Positions 9,618 to 18,033 of a stretch of DNA of 64,000 nucleotides are shown here, in pieces (the stretch's first letter is position 1; each line of letters opens with the position of its first letter). The DNA comes from Candidatus Zhuqueibacterota bacterium. Its GTDB lineage: Bacteria; Zhuqueibacterota; Zhuqueibacteria; Residuimicrobiales; Residuimicrobiaceae. The notes below the pieces were generated by a model. The model ran no database searches and had not been told where the DNA came from. It saw only the letters and a program-made list of their open reading frames with translations. Both the position numbers and the translations under genes were made by a program. The stretch lies in the NCBI GenBank assembly GCA_963169875.1, contig CAUJEL010000152.1, positions 1-64,000 of the forward strand. Reading direction: 5' to 3'.

Positions 9618-10112
9618 ATGATGAGAAAAATTATCCTCCTGGCAGGCATACTCCTGGCAAGCATAATGGTGATCATTTCCTGCAAAAATGTGGCGGATCC
9701 CACACACCGGCAAACCGACTTGCAATTGGTCGAAAAGGCCATTCATAACAGCATCGGCTGGGCCAAGAACAAGGACATACAATTACTCTACAGCGTCATT
9801 GCCAATGACAGCAATTTCTGTGAAGTCCAGCCAGGCAAGCGGGTGGTCAAGGGGTTTGATAATTTTAAAAAGGGCGAAAAATTCTGGATGGATCCCCGTT
9901 TCAAGGCAGTCCGCTATGAGATCAGCGATTTGATGATTAATCTCTCCAAAAGCGGCGATGTCGCCTGGTATTGCTGCAAGCTGGATGACATCAACGAGTG
10001 GGAAGGCCAGCCCACCAATTGGGAGAACACGCGCTGGACCGGCGTGCTGGAGAAGCGCAGTGGCAAGTGGGTGATTGTGCAGATGCATTTTTCGTTTGCC
10101 AGTGAGGAATAA
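9618..10112 (+). CDS. NTF2/SnoaL-like domain lipoprotein
   Basis: 164 aa from the ATG at 9618, chosen over the track start at 9555 because the signal peptide MMRKIILLAGILLASIMVIISC starts there. The lipobox is IISC (Cys22). The mature part reads as an NTF2-like (SnoaL/DUF4440) domain: an initial helix (LQLVEKAIHNSIGWAKNKD), a helix-turn with GFDNFKKGEKFW, then beta strands DVAWYCCKLDD and RWTGVLEKRSGKWVIVQMHFS. Members bind small ligands or act as adaptors, and no catalytic site can be assigned. It is ~180 bases downstream of the caspase-like gene on the same strand and may be its partner (inference). Confidence 0.75.
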   Translation: MMRKIILLAGILLASIMVIISCKNVADPTHRQTDLQLVEKAIHNSIGWAKNKDIQLLYSVIANDSNFCEVQPGKRVVKGFDNFKKGEKFWMDPRFKAVRYEISDLMINLSKSGDVAWYCCKLDDINEWEGQPTNWENTRWTGVLEKRSGKWVIVQMHFSFASEE

Positions 10113-10505
10113 AGAGCTAATATTACGGGTTGGCAAAACCTCAGGTCGACGAGTCTCATCGACTTGCAGTGGTACGGCTGGCCGCATCTAAAGGTGTCAT
10201 CCATACCTGATACATGATATCCTCATTTGTATATTCATTGCATTTACAGACTAATTCAAAAATGCCGCTATTTTCAAGCGCCAGGTCAGTTTTTTGTCTA
10301 TATTTCAGAAAATTCGGAAGATGTATAATCATTTGTTCAGCCCTCGCGTTGAGCTTGTGTGAATACGCCAGAATATTTCCTGGCGCCGTGTTTCATGCAA
10401 CGACAGGGGTTCTCATGTTATTGTTTATATGGATGCAAAATACCGGTGTTGCCTCAAAAACCGCGGCAATATCCGGAAAAAATCTGTTTTCACACAGTCT
10501 CTCCA

Positions 10506-10569
10506 CTCAGGCTGAACCAGGCACTCGAGCAGATACGCCCCCTTGCGGGGGCTACTGCTCAGCGCTGCG
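10506..10569 (-). repeat. About 64-bp dispersed repeat, copy B
   Basis: Reverse-complement counterpart of copy A at 7827-7890. CTCAGGCTGAACCAGGCA at 10506-10523 is an exact 18-base inverse match, and CTGCTCAGCGCTGCG at 10555-10569 matches the other end. Inside, GCCCCC-TTGC-GGGGGC forms a small GC hairpin absent from copy A. The surrounding 10113-10597 gap has no credible gene; the track ORF at 10214 is not coding-like. Confidence 0.75.
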
Positions 10570-10597
10570 ATTGGTACTGCCAGGAGATGGGAGGAAT

Positions 10598-10882
10598 CTA
10601 TATCAGGAGTTTTTTTGAATGATGAACAGCGAGTATAGCGATCGTATCCATATCAACATCTATTTTATGGACTATTCTATATTGTCCTTTGATTATTTCA
10701 CGAATACTCTCATCTGAAAATTCGGGGACAATTCTGCCCAAATGGGGATAATCACTCAACTTTTGAACTGATTTTTTTAATTCACTGGTCCAATCAAGCG
10801 CGGCTTTCGGTTTGTCCTTTGAAATATATTTAATTGTATCGATCAAATCCCTTTGAGCACCTTTTGAAAAAACAATCTTCAT
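10598..10882 (-). CDS. RelE/ParE-family toxin
   Basis: 94 aa from ATG 10882 (MKIVFSKGAQRDLIDTIKYI). This start is preferred over the track TTG start because GAGGA lies six bases upstream, just after the antitoxin stop. The sequence follows the RelE/ParE plan: a helical hairpin with DWTSELKKSVQKLSDYPHLGR, then strands REIIKGQYRIVHKIDVD and TIAILAVHHSKKLL. Such toxins either cleave ribosome-bound mRNA (RelE) or poison gyrase (ParE). The VPEF/YRIVHKID pattern is closer to ParE-like members, but the target cannot be decided from sequence. It is co-transcribed with and downstream of the antitoxin, as is usual for Phd/YefM modules. The DNA is visibly AT-richer than the flanks, suggesting transfer. 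Confidence 0.88.
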   Translation of the reverse strand: MKIVFSKGAQRDLIDTIKYISKDKPKAALDWTSELKKSVQKLSDYPHLGRIVPEFSDESIREIIKGQYRIVHKIDVDMDTIAILAVHHSKKLLI

Positions 10883-10893
10883 ATGTTCCTCGC

Positions 10894-11169
10894 TCAACTT
10901 AACATTTGATCGATCTCTTTAAATACAGAATCAACCGGGACAGTGCGTCCTTCCCGGTAATCTTCAAGACCAAGCGTGATTTTTTTCATAAATTCTATTT
11001 GATCCTGCATCTCTTGGTATTTTTCTGCGTCCATAATCACAGCAGCACTCTTGCCATGTTGAGTTAAAATGATGGGCTTTTTATGAACACTGATTTCTTC
11101 AAGGTACTTTTTAATATTATTGCGAAAATCAGTCACTGAAGTAATGTTTCGGATGTCAATGTTGTACAT
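10894..11169 (-). CDS. Phd/YefM-family antitoxin
   Basis: 91 aa. The N-terminal Phd/YefM DNA-binding domain is recognised by SVTDFRNNIKKYLEEI, then KPIILTQHGKSAAVIMDAEKYQEM. The C-terminal tail (YREGRTVPVDSVFKEIDQML) is the extended part that neutralises the toxin. It has GGGAGG before its ATG. Family knowledge: the antitoxin, with the toxin as co-repressor, represses its own promoter, which would lie in the AT-rich 11170-11280 region. The antitoxin-first order and close spacing to the toxin mark a complete, probably active type II module. Confidence 0.9.
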   Translation of the reverse strand: MYNIDIRNITSVTDFRNNIKKYLEEISVHKKPIILTQHGKSAAVIMDAEKYQEMQDQIEFMKKITLGLEDYREGRTVPVDSVFKEIDQMLS

Positions 11170-11445
11170 AAAACCTCCCTTATTTAGATATTTTAATGTA
11201 CGTTATTATGTCGTTTATAGCAATATGTTTTTTCAATTTTAATGCCTCAGAGCGGGTTTCGTACCAATCCACGGCCGCACTGGATGCAGGGCTCTTATTT
11301 ACTATTAAAGTCTGTACTGAAAAGCTTAAAATTTAACCATAAAACTAAACCGGACGTTGCCCTGCATCGATGGGCCGTCTCGTTAGCTCTTGTATATCCA
11401 TAAGAGAGTGTTACGTTGTTTAAACCTACGAAAAAAGGAGAAAAA

Positions 11446-12081
11446 ATGAGAAAGATAGCATATCTTTATGTGTTTGATACGATGGCAGATTGGGAACCAG
11501 GTTATGTTATAGCAGAACTTCATTCAGGACGGTATTTTAAGGATAAAACGTTGAAATATGACGTGAAGACAGTTAGTTTAACACAGGAGCCGATTACGAC
11601 AATGGGAGGCATGACAATACTCCCAAATTTGACTATTCACCAATTGACGACTCATGAGGCTGGTGTATTGATCTTACCTGGGGGCGATACCTGGTTAGAA
11701 CCTCTCCATGATCCTGTTTTTAACTGCGTCAGCGAGTTTTTACAGGCGCACATTCCTGTTGCAGCGGTTTGTGGGGCAACGTTCGGTTTAGCAGCACATG
11801 GGTTTCTAAACAATCGTCAACACACCAGTAACGATCGTGACTATCTCAAAGCGATCTGTCCAACTTATGAAGGAGAGTCGTTCTATCTCCACGAACCGGC
11901 TGTCATTGACGGGGATCTGATTACGGCATCAGGGGTTGCGCCGCTTGATTTTACCTGTACGATCTTGGACAAGCTTGAGGTCTTCCTCCCAGCGACCCTT
12001 GAGGCATGGTATAAATTATACCAGACGCACGAAGCCAGGTATTTTTTTGCTCTGATGGCATCTTTACCACAGGTCTCATAA
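11446..12081 (+). CDS. DJ-1/PfpI family protein
   Basis: 211 aa from ATG 11446, with AAAGGAG seven bases upstream; the track TTG at 11416 lacks such a site. It has a class I glutamine-amidotransferase-like flavodoxin fold. A conserved acidic residue sits near the N-terminus (DWEPG, Glu17), the strand-turn VLILPGGDTW follows, and the nucleophile elbow AAVCGATFGLA carries Cys109. Relatives include bacterial YdeA/YoaZ-like proteins of uncertain function; some DJ-1 members are glyoxalases, chaperones or proteases. The gene is AT-rich compared with the contig and sits between a toxin-antitoxin module and a decayed dehydrogenase, which suggests horizontal acquisition. Fold confident, activity unknown. 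Confidence 0.88.
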   Translation: MRKIAYLYVFDTMADWEPGYVIAELHSGRYFKDKTLKYDVKTVSLTQEPITTMGGMTILPNLTIHQLTTHEAGVLILPGGDTWLEPLHDPVFNCVSEFLQAHIPVAAVCGATFGLAAHGFLNNRQHTSNDRDYLKAICPTYEGESFYLHEPAVIDGDLITASGVAPLDFTCTILDKLEVFLPATLEAWYKLYQTHEARYFFALMASLPQVS

Positions 12082-12250
12082 GAGAAACGGTGATGCGGTG
12101 CCTCAGTTACGATACACACTGCTGGAGACATCGCACATAAGATTCTTCAACATACATGCTCAATCTTTTGAGAAAAGATTATTAGCGAGTATGGGAAGGC
12201 TCAACAGATATAGAACAAGAGAATAGTCGAGCTAACACTGAGCATCAAGC

Positions 12251-12487
12251 GCGTTGGCCTTGAAATCTCACGGTGTGCATATCACAAATGTGCGGTTTGG
12301 GTTCGTCGATGCAAAAATGGCAAAAGGTGATGTGAAGCCGTTTATGATGAGTGTCCAGAAGGCAGTCGACCATTTGGAGAACTGCATCAGAAAGAAGCCG
12401 GTCTGTTACACCGCACCCAAAATTTTGATACCGCTCATCAAGTTTCGTAAGCTGATAATGGCCGCACGCTGCACCGGCCTGCGCTGA
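12251..12487 (+). pseudogene. C-terminal remnant of a short-chain dehydrogenase/reductase
   Basis: The frame from 12251 reads ALALKSHGVHITNVRFGFV then DAKMAKGDVKPFMMSVQKAV and ends at a TGA at 12485-12487. This is the C-terminal third of a classical SDR oxidoreductase, covering the segment after the catalytic Tyr-x-x-x-Lys and the closing helix PKILIPLIKFRK. The Rossmann nucleotide-binding half and the catalytic Ser-Tyr-Lys are absent; the upstream 170 bases have no matching frame. The sequence is well preserved, so truncation seems recent. The track ORF start (TTG 12254) is not a real start. Confidence 0.78.
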
Positions 12488-12523
12488 TCCTCTCCTTTCT
12501 GCAGAGCGCGCCTCCCTGCCAAC

Positions 12524-14335
12524 TCATTTTACCAGCACCAGTTTGATGCATTGCTGCAACGTCCCGGCGCGCATTTGGCAGATGTAAAGTCCGGCGGCCA
12601 CCGGAACGCCGTTATCATCGCGCCCGTTCCAGGAGATGCGATATACCCCGGCTGGCTGCTGCCCGTCGACGAGGCTTCGCACCCGCCGGCCAGTTCTGTC
12701 GTAAACGGCCAGCCAGACTTCGCCGGCGCGCGCCAGCTCATATTTCAGCGTGGTGACAGGATTGAAGGGATTGGGATAATTTTGGCTCAGATGATAATAA
12801 CGGGGCAAATCACCCGTGCTTGCGCCTGGTTTGATTCCAGTACCCATGGGTATGGAGAATGCCGACGTATTGCTCATGTAATCGGCGGTTGTCGCGGTGA
12901 TCTGCGGCAAGGCTGGAGGCACCGTCAGGTCTAGGGCAAAATGGCCGGATACATCGGCGAGTGCCATGTCAAGGTATACTTTTCCCTGTCCGTTTTCATC
13001 GGCAAAAAGTTCCACCAGTTGCCCCGGAACGGTCGTGCCCGATATTTGTGTCGCGGAGACTTGTGTCAAAACAGGCGGGGCGAGTTCCGCATTGCCGCCG
13101 CGGTAGTTTTTGATGCCGTCGGTGACATTGGCGAAGATGCTGTTGCCGGTGATGGTATTGCCGATGGTGCTGGTCAGACTGCCGCCGCCATCCACCAATA
13201 TACCGTATCTGCTGTTGAAAGCAATGACATTCTCCGGCCCGATGACGTTGTTGCACGGCCCGCTAAACAGGGCCACGCCGAATTGGGTGTTAGGGATGGC
13301 TGCTGTAGCCGTGATATCGGTGCCGACGCGGTTGTGGCGAATGAGGTTAAAGTTGGTGCCGGCATCCTTCAAGTGGATGCCGATATTGCTGTTGCCGGAA
13401 ACCAGATTTTCTTCAATGAGATTATACTTGCTGCCAGCTTCGATCATGATGCCGCCATCGCCATTGCCGAGGGCTGCATCACCGTCCCGATTGGTGCCAA
13501 TTTTATTTCCGCGAATGTTGTTGCTCGATGTCGAATCGCCGGAGATGAGAATACCGCTGAACAGGTTTCCGGAAATCAGGTTGCCCTCGATGAAATTGCT
13601 TTTGGCGTTGGCATGGATCGAGACGCCGTGGGACGTATTGGGGAGGGCGGCGCTGCCGTCGGCATTGGTGCCGATGCGGTTGTTAAAGACCGTGATGCAC
13701 GCGGTCGCGCTGCCGCTGATGCGGATGCCGCTGCTGCCGTTTCCGGAGATGAGATTATCGTGAACCGTCCCGTTTTGCGCGCCGTGAATAAAGAGCACGC
13801 CGTCGATGCCGTTGGGCCTGGCGGCCGTTCCACTCGCATTGGTGCCGATATGGCAATCGGAAATGGTGACATCGGATTGGGTAACCCAGATGCCGTAACC
13901 GCAGCTGTGGACAATGAGTCCGCGCAGCACCACACCTTGCTGCAAATAAATGCCGGTGCAGCCCGAAACTCCCAGAAGCGTGCCGTCCATTTCAATGCCC
14001 GGCCGCACGCCGCCGCCTTCACGCGCCACGCGGCCGTCGATGATCTTGCCCGCCGGCACGTGATACGGCGAGGCCGCTTTGATGACCCAGACGCGATTGA
14101 CCGGATCGTAACCGGGATCAGCCGTGGGAATATCGAAGAGGATGGTCGTGGCCGGGTCGCACAAACCGGCGCGGAGCGACCCGGGACCTTCATCATTGGT
14201 ATTGGTGACCGTGCAGGAGTCCTGTGTATGGAACGCATGTCCCCTGTCGGCGCCATACATGGGCCACACAGTCTGCGCCGGAAGCGTGCAACACAGCAAC
14301 AAAATCATTCCTGCGATAATCATGACGGTTCTCAT
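12524..14335 (-). CDS. Secreted right-handed beta-helix protein with T9SS-type sorting domain
   Basis: 603 aa, with a signal peptide (MIIAGMILLLCCTLPAQT) and AGGAGG before the ATG. The segment CTVTNTNDEGPGSLRAGLCD matches the CSLR-type start of bacterial parallel beta-helix proteins. From ~residue 130 to 400 there are repeated rungs such as NLISGNGSSGIRISG, NRIGTNADGSAALPN and NLVSGNSNIGIHLKD. These are NosD/pectate-lyase-like repeats of ~24 residues that stack into a solenoid. The last ~90 residues (YHLSQNYPNPFNPVTTLKYE to IKLVLVK) are the FlgD-like C-terminal sorting domain. It is likely a surface or extracellular carbohydrate-binding or adhesion protein. No catalytic residues are assignable. 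Confidence 0.9.
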   Translation of the reverse strand: MRTVMIIAGMILLLCCTLPAQTVWPMYGADRGHAFHTQDSCTVTNTNDEGPGSLRAGLCDPATTILFDIPTADPGYDPVNRVWVIKAASPYHVPAGKIIDGRVAREGGGVRPGIEMDGTLLGVSGCTGIYLQQGVVLRGLIVHSCGYGIWVTQSDVTISDCHIGTNASGTAARPNGIDGVLFIHGAQNGTVHDNLISGNGSSGIRISGSATACITVFNNRIGTNADGSAALPNTSHGVSIHANAKSNFIEGNLISGNLFSGILISGDSTSSNNIRGNKIGTNRDGDAALGNGDGGIMIEAGSKYNLIEENLVSGNSNIGIHLKDAGTNFNLIRHNRVGTDITATAAIPNTQFGVALFSGPCNNVIGPENVIAFNSRYGILVDGGGSLTSTIGNTITGNSIFANVTDGIKNYRGGNAELAPPVLTQVSATQISGTTVPGQLVELFADENGQGKVYLDMALADVSGHFALDLTVPPALPQITATTADYMSNTSAFSIPMGTGIKPGASTGDLPRYYHLSQNYPNPFNPVTTLKYELARAGEVWLAVYDRTGRRVRSLVDGQQPAGVYRISWNGRDDNGVPVAAGLYICQMRAGTLQQCIKLVLVK

Positions 14336-14836
14336 GTCGGCCTCCTGTCTGCTTTCACAACAATTCCCGGCGCCATTATTGACGCCCGAAATGAGTCAGT
14401 TCCAGTCATCAGCTGTTACCGGGGAATGCGGGAGCCACCGTCCAATATCCGCTAAAAATTATTGAGAATCAGTTAATGAGGTCCTGGTGCACTGAAACCA
14501 TAGTGACGGCAAGTCGGGACACACCTTGTTGTCATCATAAAAAAGCAACATGGCAAACGGTCACTGTACATCCGGGAGGAAGTGGTGGCGACACAGAGGG
14601 GATGGCATGCAGGTGTGATATTTCAGGCGACGCCTTTCCTTGCATGTGAGCAGCTGCGAGGCTGTCACAGCCGCAGGGTTTTTGGGGAAAATGGGAGGCG
14701 GCAAAAAGGTTGACTGTAGTTACCCTGTTTGTAATATAACCATCGCGATGAAGCAAGGCAAGTACTTTTATCAATTGGCACACGGTCTCCCGGTGATTTC
14801 GGTCTATCTCTTTGGCCAAAAATGACGAATTATTCG
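14336..14836. other. Intergenic stretch without a recognised gene
   Basis: About 500 bases between two divergently transcribed secreted-protein genes. The small frames in the track (14535-14819 minus, 14640-14825 plus) have no family resemblance, no ribosome site and no coding-like composition. I compared the G-rich segment near 14570-14700 with a c-di-GMP-I riboswitch and it does not fit. A promoter-like pair follows at 14837. Confidence 0.5.
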
Positions 14837-14865
14837 TTGGATATTTATAATTTTCTTCTTATACT
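14837..14865 (+). promoter_or_regulatory. Candidate sigma-70-like promoter
   Basis: TTGGAT (14837-14842) and TATACT (14860-14865) are separated by exactly 17 bases in an AT-rich stretch, ~60 bases before the ATG at 14925. The fit to the general housekeeping consensus is good, though FCB organisms may use a different -35/-10 set. Confidence 0.5.
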
Positions 14866-14924
14866 AGTTTATCATTGGAATTGACCGTCCAATCAAAACA
14901 TAAATTACCTCAGCGGGGCCCCTC

Positions 14925-16313
14925 ATGAACCGATTCTTGCAGCTCCTGATCGCGTGTTCCTTCCCGTTCCTTTTTGCCGCTTTGCTTTTTTCCTTTTTTC
15001 AGCCCCATCCCCAAGAAGCCCAGGCGTTCAATAATAATAACGGCCGTAATATGCCCTTCTGCGATACGACGTGTACGCCTTCCTGGGATCCGCCTGGCGT
15101 ATGGTATGAATGGAGTGGGCGCAAATGGTTCGTACCTGACGGTGGCGGCAAACTGAACAGAACTTTTTATCTCAAAAGACAAAGACAGCAACAACTGGAA
15201 AATGGCTATCGTTCGACTTTGTCCCGCCTGAGCCAGGAATTCAGCCGCTCTCAATCCGTCAAGAACGCACAGCGAACTTTGGCTACAGAAATTACCTATC
15301 AGGATATGCTCAAGGCCCATGCGTACAATTCGGATTATATTGAAGGTTATGCGGTTCTGGAAAATATTCAGATGGATATGGGAACCTTTGACCCCTATTT
15401 CACCGCACCGCAGCATTGGACCATACCGGCAAATATAAAATTCGCTACCATCACGCGGAAAATACTCGATCCCGAAACCACGCCTTATAGCCAATTGGCG
15501 CCTGAAGCCACCCATTGCTTATATATAAAAACCCCGAATTCGGGGATCGATATTTACAGCTATTTCCTGCTGGACGAGGACGGCCTCTGGTCTTTGGGAG
15601 AGGAGATCGATGGCCGCGTCTATGCAGGAGGAGAACTGCGTACAATCGATTATTCCGAGTATGAAGAGGAAGAAATCATGCCCCTCCCTCTGGATGTCAA
15701 CACGGTATATTATTCCGGTTATGGGGAGGATACCACCTGGACTGCCATTGGAGACACAACCTGGTATGATGATACCTGCTATGGCGTGGATATTTGGTAT
15801 TACATGTCCGAGGCTTACGGTACATTGGAAACGCCGGATGACGGACCCGTCGAGGTCATCAAAATCGCTTATCAATGGATATGGTCGGAGTGGGAAGTGG
15901 ATGAGGAGTCCGAAGATGGCACCGATATTCTGTTGGATTATGAAAACGGCACGGAGATCTATTTCTACAGCAAGGACGGACATCAACTCATGCTCTCTCT
16001 GGATTCCCTGGGCATTGAAACCACAGGCATCGTGAAACCCGATATGGTCTATTATCAGAAAGTGCAAGTGCCGGAAACTTCCGTGACCACCCATCAATGG
16101 TCGAGTCCGGTCGCATTCAGCCTGTACCCCAATCCATGCCGTGGCATGCTCAATTTCAGCGCACCCTCCGATGTCGAGGTTGTTGATATTTTGGGGCGCC
16201 GGGTTTTTTCGCAGCAGAATGCACGGCAAGCCAACTTATCCCATCTGCCGCGTGGCACCTATTTCCTGCGGCCGCAAAACGGCAAACCACAAAAATTTAC
16301 CATCCAAAAATAG
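14925..16313 (+). CDS. Secreted protein of unknown function with C-terminal type A sorting domain
   Basis: 462 aa. The N-terminal signal peptide (LLIACSFPFLFAALLFSFF) is followed by a body I do not recognise. It is rich in Asp/Glu, Tyr and Trp, with repeated short motifs such as YGEDTTWTAIGDTTWYDDT and KIAYQWIWSEWEVDEES. That composition suits a secreted, possibly calcium-binding or adhesive protein. The last ~75 residues (FSLYPNPCRGMLNFSAPSDV through DILGRRVFSQQ and LPRGTYFLR) are a compact T9SS type A sorting domain. It sits downstream of the promoter-like pair at 14837 and is followed by a GC hairpin. Function unknown; export signal confident. Confidence 0.82.
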   Translation: MNRFLQLLIACSFPFLFAALLFSFFQPHPQEAQAFNNNNGRNMPFCDTTCTPSWDPPGVWYEWSGRKWFVPDGGGKLNRTFYLKRQRQQQLENGYRSTLSRLSQEFSRSQSVKNAQRTLATEITYQDMLKAHAYNSDYIEGYAVLENIQMDMGTFDPYFTAPQHWTIPANIKFATITRKILDPETTPYSQLAPEATHCLYIKTPNSGIDIYSYFLLDEDGLWSLGEEIDGRVYAGGELRTIDYSEYEEEEIMPLPLDVNTVYYSGYGEDTTWTAIGDTTWYDDTCYGVDIWYYMSEAYGTLETPDDGPVEVIKIAYQWIWSEWEVDEESEDGTDILLDYENGTEIYFYSKDGHQLMLSLDSLGIETTGIVKPDMVYYQKVQVPETSVTTHQWSSPVAFSLYPNPCRGMLNFSAPSDVEVVDILGRRVFSQQNARQANLSHLPRGTYFLRPQNGKPQKFTIQK

Positions 16314-16347
16314 CCACAGATGAAAACCTATTGGGCACTCTTTTTTA

Positions 16348-16371
16348 CAGCCCCGTTCACGGACGGGGCTG
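16348..16371 (+). terminator. Probable transcription terminator hairpin
   Basis: CAGCCCCGT (16348-16356) pairs perfectly with ACGGGGCTG (16363-16371) around a six-base loop, 35 bases after the stop of the preceding secreted-protein gene. The trailing sequence TTGTGTTG is only weakly T-rich, so termination may be partial. Confidence 0.55.
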
Positions 16372-16458
16372 TTGTGTTGCACCCTTGCATAATTTTTCTC
16401 CCTTGCATGATCTTGTTCCAAAGGTGCACGCATTGAGAGATCAGGTACATTTAACAAT

Positions 16459-18033
16459 ATGAAAATAAATACAGTTACAAAATTTCCGCTCTGGCTGGTT
16501 GGCGCCCTTCTCTATGGCATTTCCTGGCCCATGCCCTGGAATATCAATCTCTCTTTCCTCGCCTGGTTCGCGTTGGTGTTTCTCTTCATCTCGCTGAAAA
16601 ACAAAGAGTCCTTCGGCCGTTTCTTCGCTACCGTCTGGATTTTCTCCTTCATCACCCATACCATCTGTTCCGGCTGGTTTCTCGACATCCCGACCAATAA
16701 ATTTCTCATTATCGCTGGCGCCATCAATGAGTCCCTGGCTTTCCCACTCCCATTCATTCCATTTTATTTTATCCAAAAACGGGCGGGCTTCAATCGATCC
16801 ATCTGGGTTCTACCCTTCCTTTTTGTCCTCGGCGAGTGGATTTACAGCACCCTGCCTCATAATTTGGGATTTTTAATGGCGGTTCACTCTCAGACGGCCA
16901 ATACCTGGTTGATCCAATTCATCGATCTTTTTGGTTCTCTTTCGGTCTCTTTTTGGGTATTTTCCTTTAATGTGTTCATCTTTTCAGCGCTGGAAAAATA
17001 TCAATACCGGTTCAATTCACCCCGTTTCCAGTTGCGATTAGTCATCATCGTTTTTGTGATGATTGGCCTGCCTTTGATCTATGCTCAATTTCGAAATCAT
17101 CAACTCGCTCTGGAGAAATCGGATTCCATCACTATCACGATGGTCCATACTCTTTTCCCTCCCAATCAAAAGACAGACCAGCAAATTTTAAATAATTTGG
17201 ATCGGATTGTAGAAATTACAGACTCGACCAGCTACTACCACCATAAAACAGGTGTACACACCGATCTATATGTCTGGCATGAAGGCGCCATCCCATCCGG
17301 CAATACCAACGCTATCCGTCGATTCGTTCAGAGTGCCGTGAATGACTGGCACGCCCCGCTTCTCGCCGGCATGCAATATTATGAACCAGTCCCCGGCAGC
17401 GAACTCTGGAAACCGCTGAATCGGGTGATCCTATTTTCTCCTGATCCGGATACAACGCAGCCGATGCCATTTTACGACAAGATCAACCTGGCGCCGGGGT
17501 GGGAAAGCATACCCTATCTTTCATTTTTTCATAAATCAGGAATCCGGTTTCCCCATGAAAACAAGTTTCACAGGGCTGGGGAGAGCATGCGTCTTTTTAC
17601 AGTGTCTGCTGGGGATCGCCTGGTGAACATCGGCACGCCGATCTGTTTTGAGCAGAATGTGCCATCGATCTGGAACCGCATGGTTCTCATGGGCGCAGAT
17701 TGTTTTGTAGAAGTATCTTATGAAAGTTGGTTTGGCCAAACCTATTTCCAGAAGCAAGTCGCCTATATCACCCGCTTGCGGGCAATCGAAACCCGGCACA
17801 GCGTCGCGCGATGCTCCAATGGCGGTTTGACGTTTTTTGTTGATGCCTTCGGGAGGATTTATTCTCCTGCACCAGCTTGTGAATCCGTGACTACGGATTC
17901 GCTGACGCTTTCCAATAAGATCACATTTTATACACGGCATCAAAACTTCTTTCCCCTGCTTTGTCTGATTGTTTCCGCCGGTTATGCTGTCTTGGTGCTT
18001 TTATCGAAAAGTCGTAACTGCAAGCGCACCTAA
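16459..18033 (+). CDS. lnt: Apolipoprotein N-acyltransferase
   Basis: 524 aa inner-membrane enzyme that transfers the third acyl chain to the N-terminal Cys of lipoproteins. About six hydrophobic segments in the first 210 residues are followed by a periplasmic nitrilase-fold domain and a final membrane segment (LLCLIVSAGYAVLVLL). The catalytic triad can be placed: Glu275 in WHEGAIP, Lys341 in YDKINLAPGWE and Cys396 in PICFEQNVP. ADCFVEVSYESWFG and RLRAIETRHSVARCSNGG match the family's post-nucleophile region. The presence of lnt fits the many lipoproteins in this window. Its stop overlaps the end of the convergent gene by four bases. Confidence 0.92.
   Translation: MKINTVTKFPLWLVGALLYGISWPMPWNINLSFLAWFALVFLFISLKNKESFGRFFATVWIFSFITHTICSGWFLDIPTNKFLIIAGAINESLAFPLPFIPFYFIQKRAGFNRSIWVLPFLFVLGEWIYSTLPHNLGFLMAVHSQTANTWLIQFIDLFGSLSVSFWVFSFNVFIFSALEKYQYRFNSPRFQLRLVIIVFVMIGLPLIYAQFRNHQLALEKSDSITITMVHTLFPPNQKTDQQILNNLDRIVEITDSTSYYHHKTGVHTDLYVWHEGAIPSGNTNAIRRFVQSAVNDWHAPLLAGMQYYEPVPGSELWKPLNRVILFSPDPDTTQPMPFYDKINLAPGWESIPYLSFFHKSGIRFPHENKFHRAGESMRLFTVSAGDRLVNIGTPICFEQNVPSIWNRMVLMGADCFVEVSYESWFGQTYFQKQVAYITRLRAIETRHSVARCSNGGLTFFVDAFGRIYSPAPACESVTTDSLTLSNKITFYTRHQNFFPLLCLIVSAGYAVLVLLSKSRNCKRT

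Noticed and set aside
10214-10618. 134-aa ORF in the repeat B region
   Set aside because: Runs through repeat B and its GC hairpin; no motifs and no ribosome site.
12941-14455. 504-aa plus-strand ORF
   Set aside because: Antisense shadow of the repetitive beta-helix gene. Long opposite frames arise there from the repeated codons.
14570-14700. Possible c-di-GMP-I riboswitch
   Set aside because: The G-rich segment lacks the GCAAA/GNRA tetraloop-receptor core expected of that class on either strand.
14535-14825. Two small overlapping ORFs on opposite strands
   Set aside because: No ribosome sites or family features. Intergenic.
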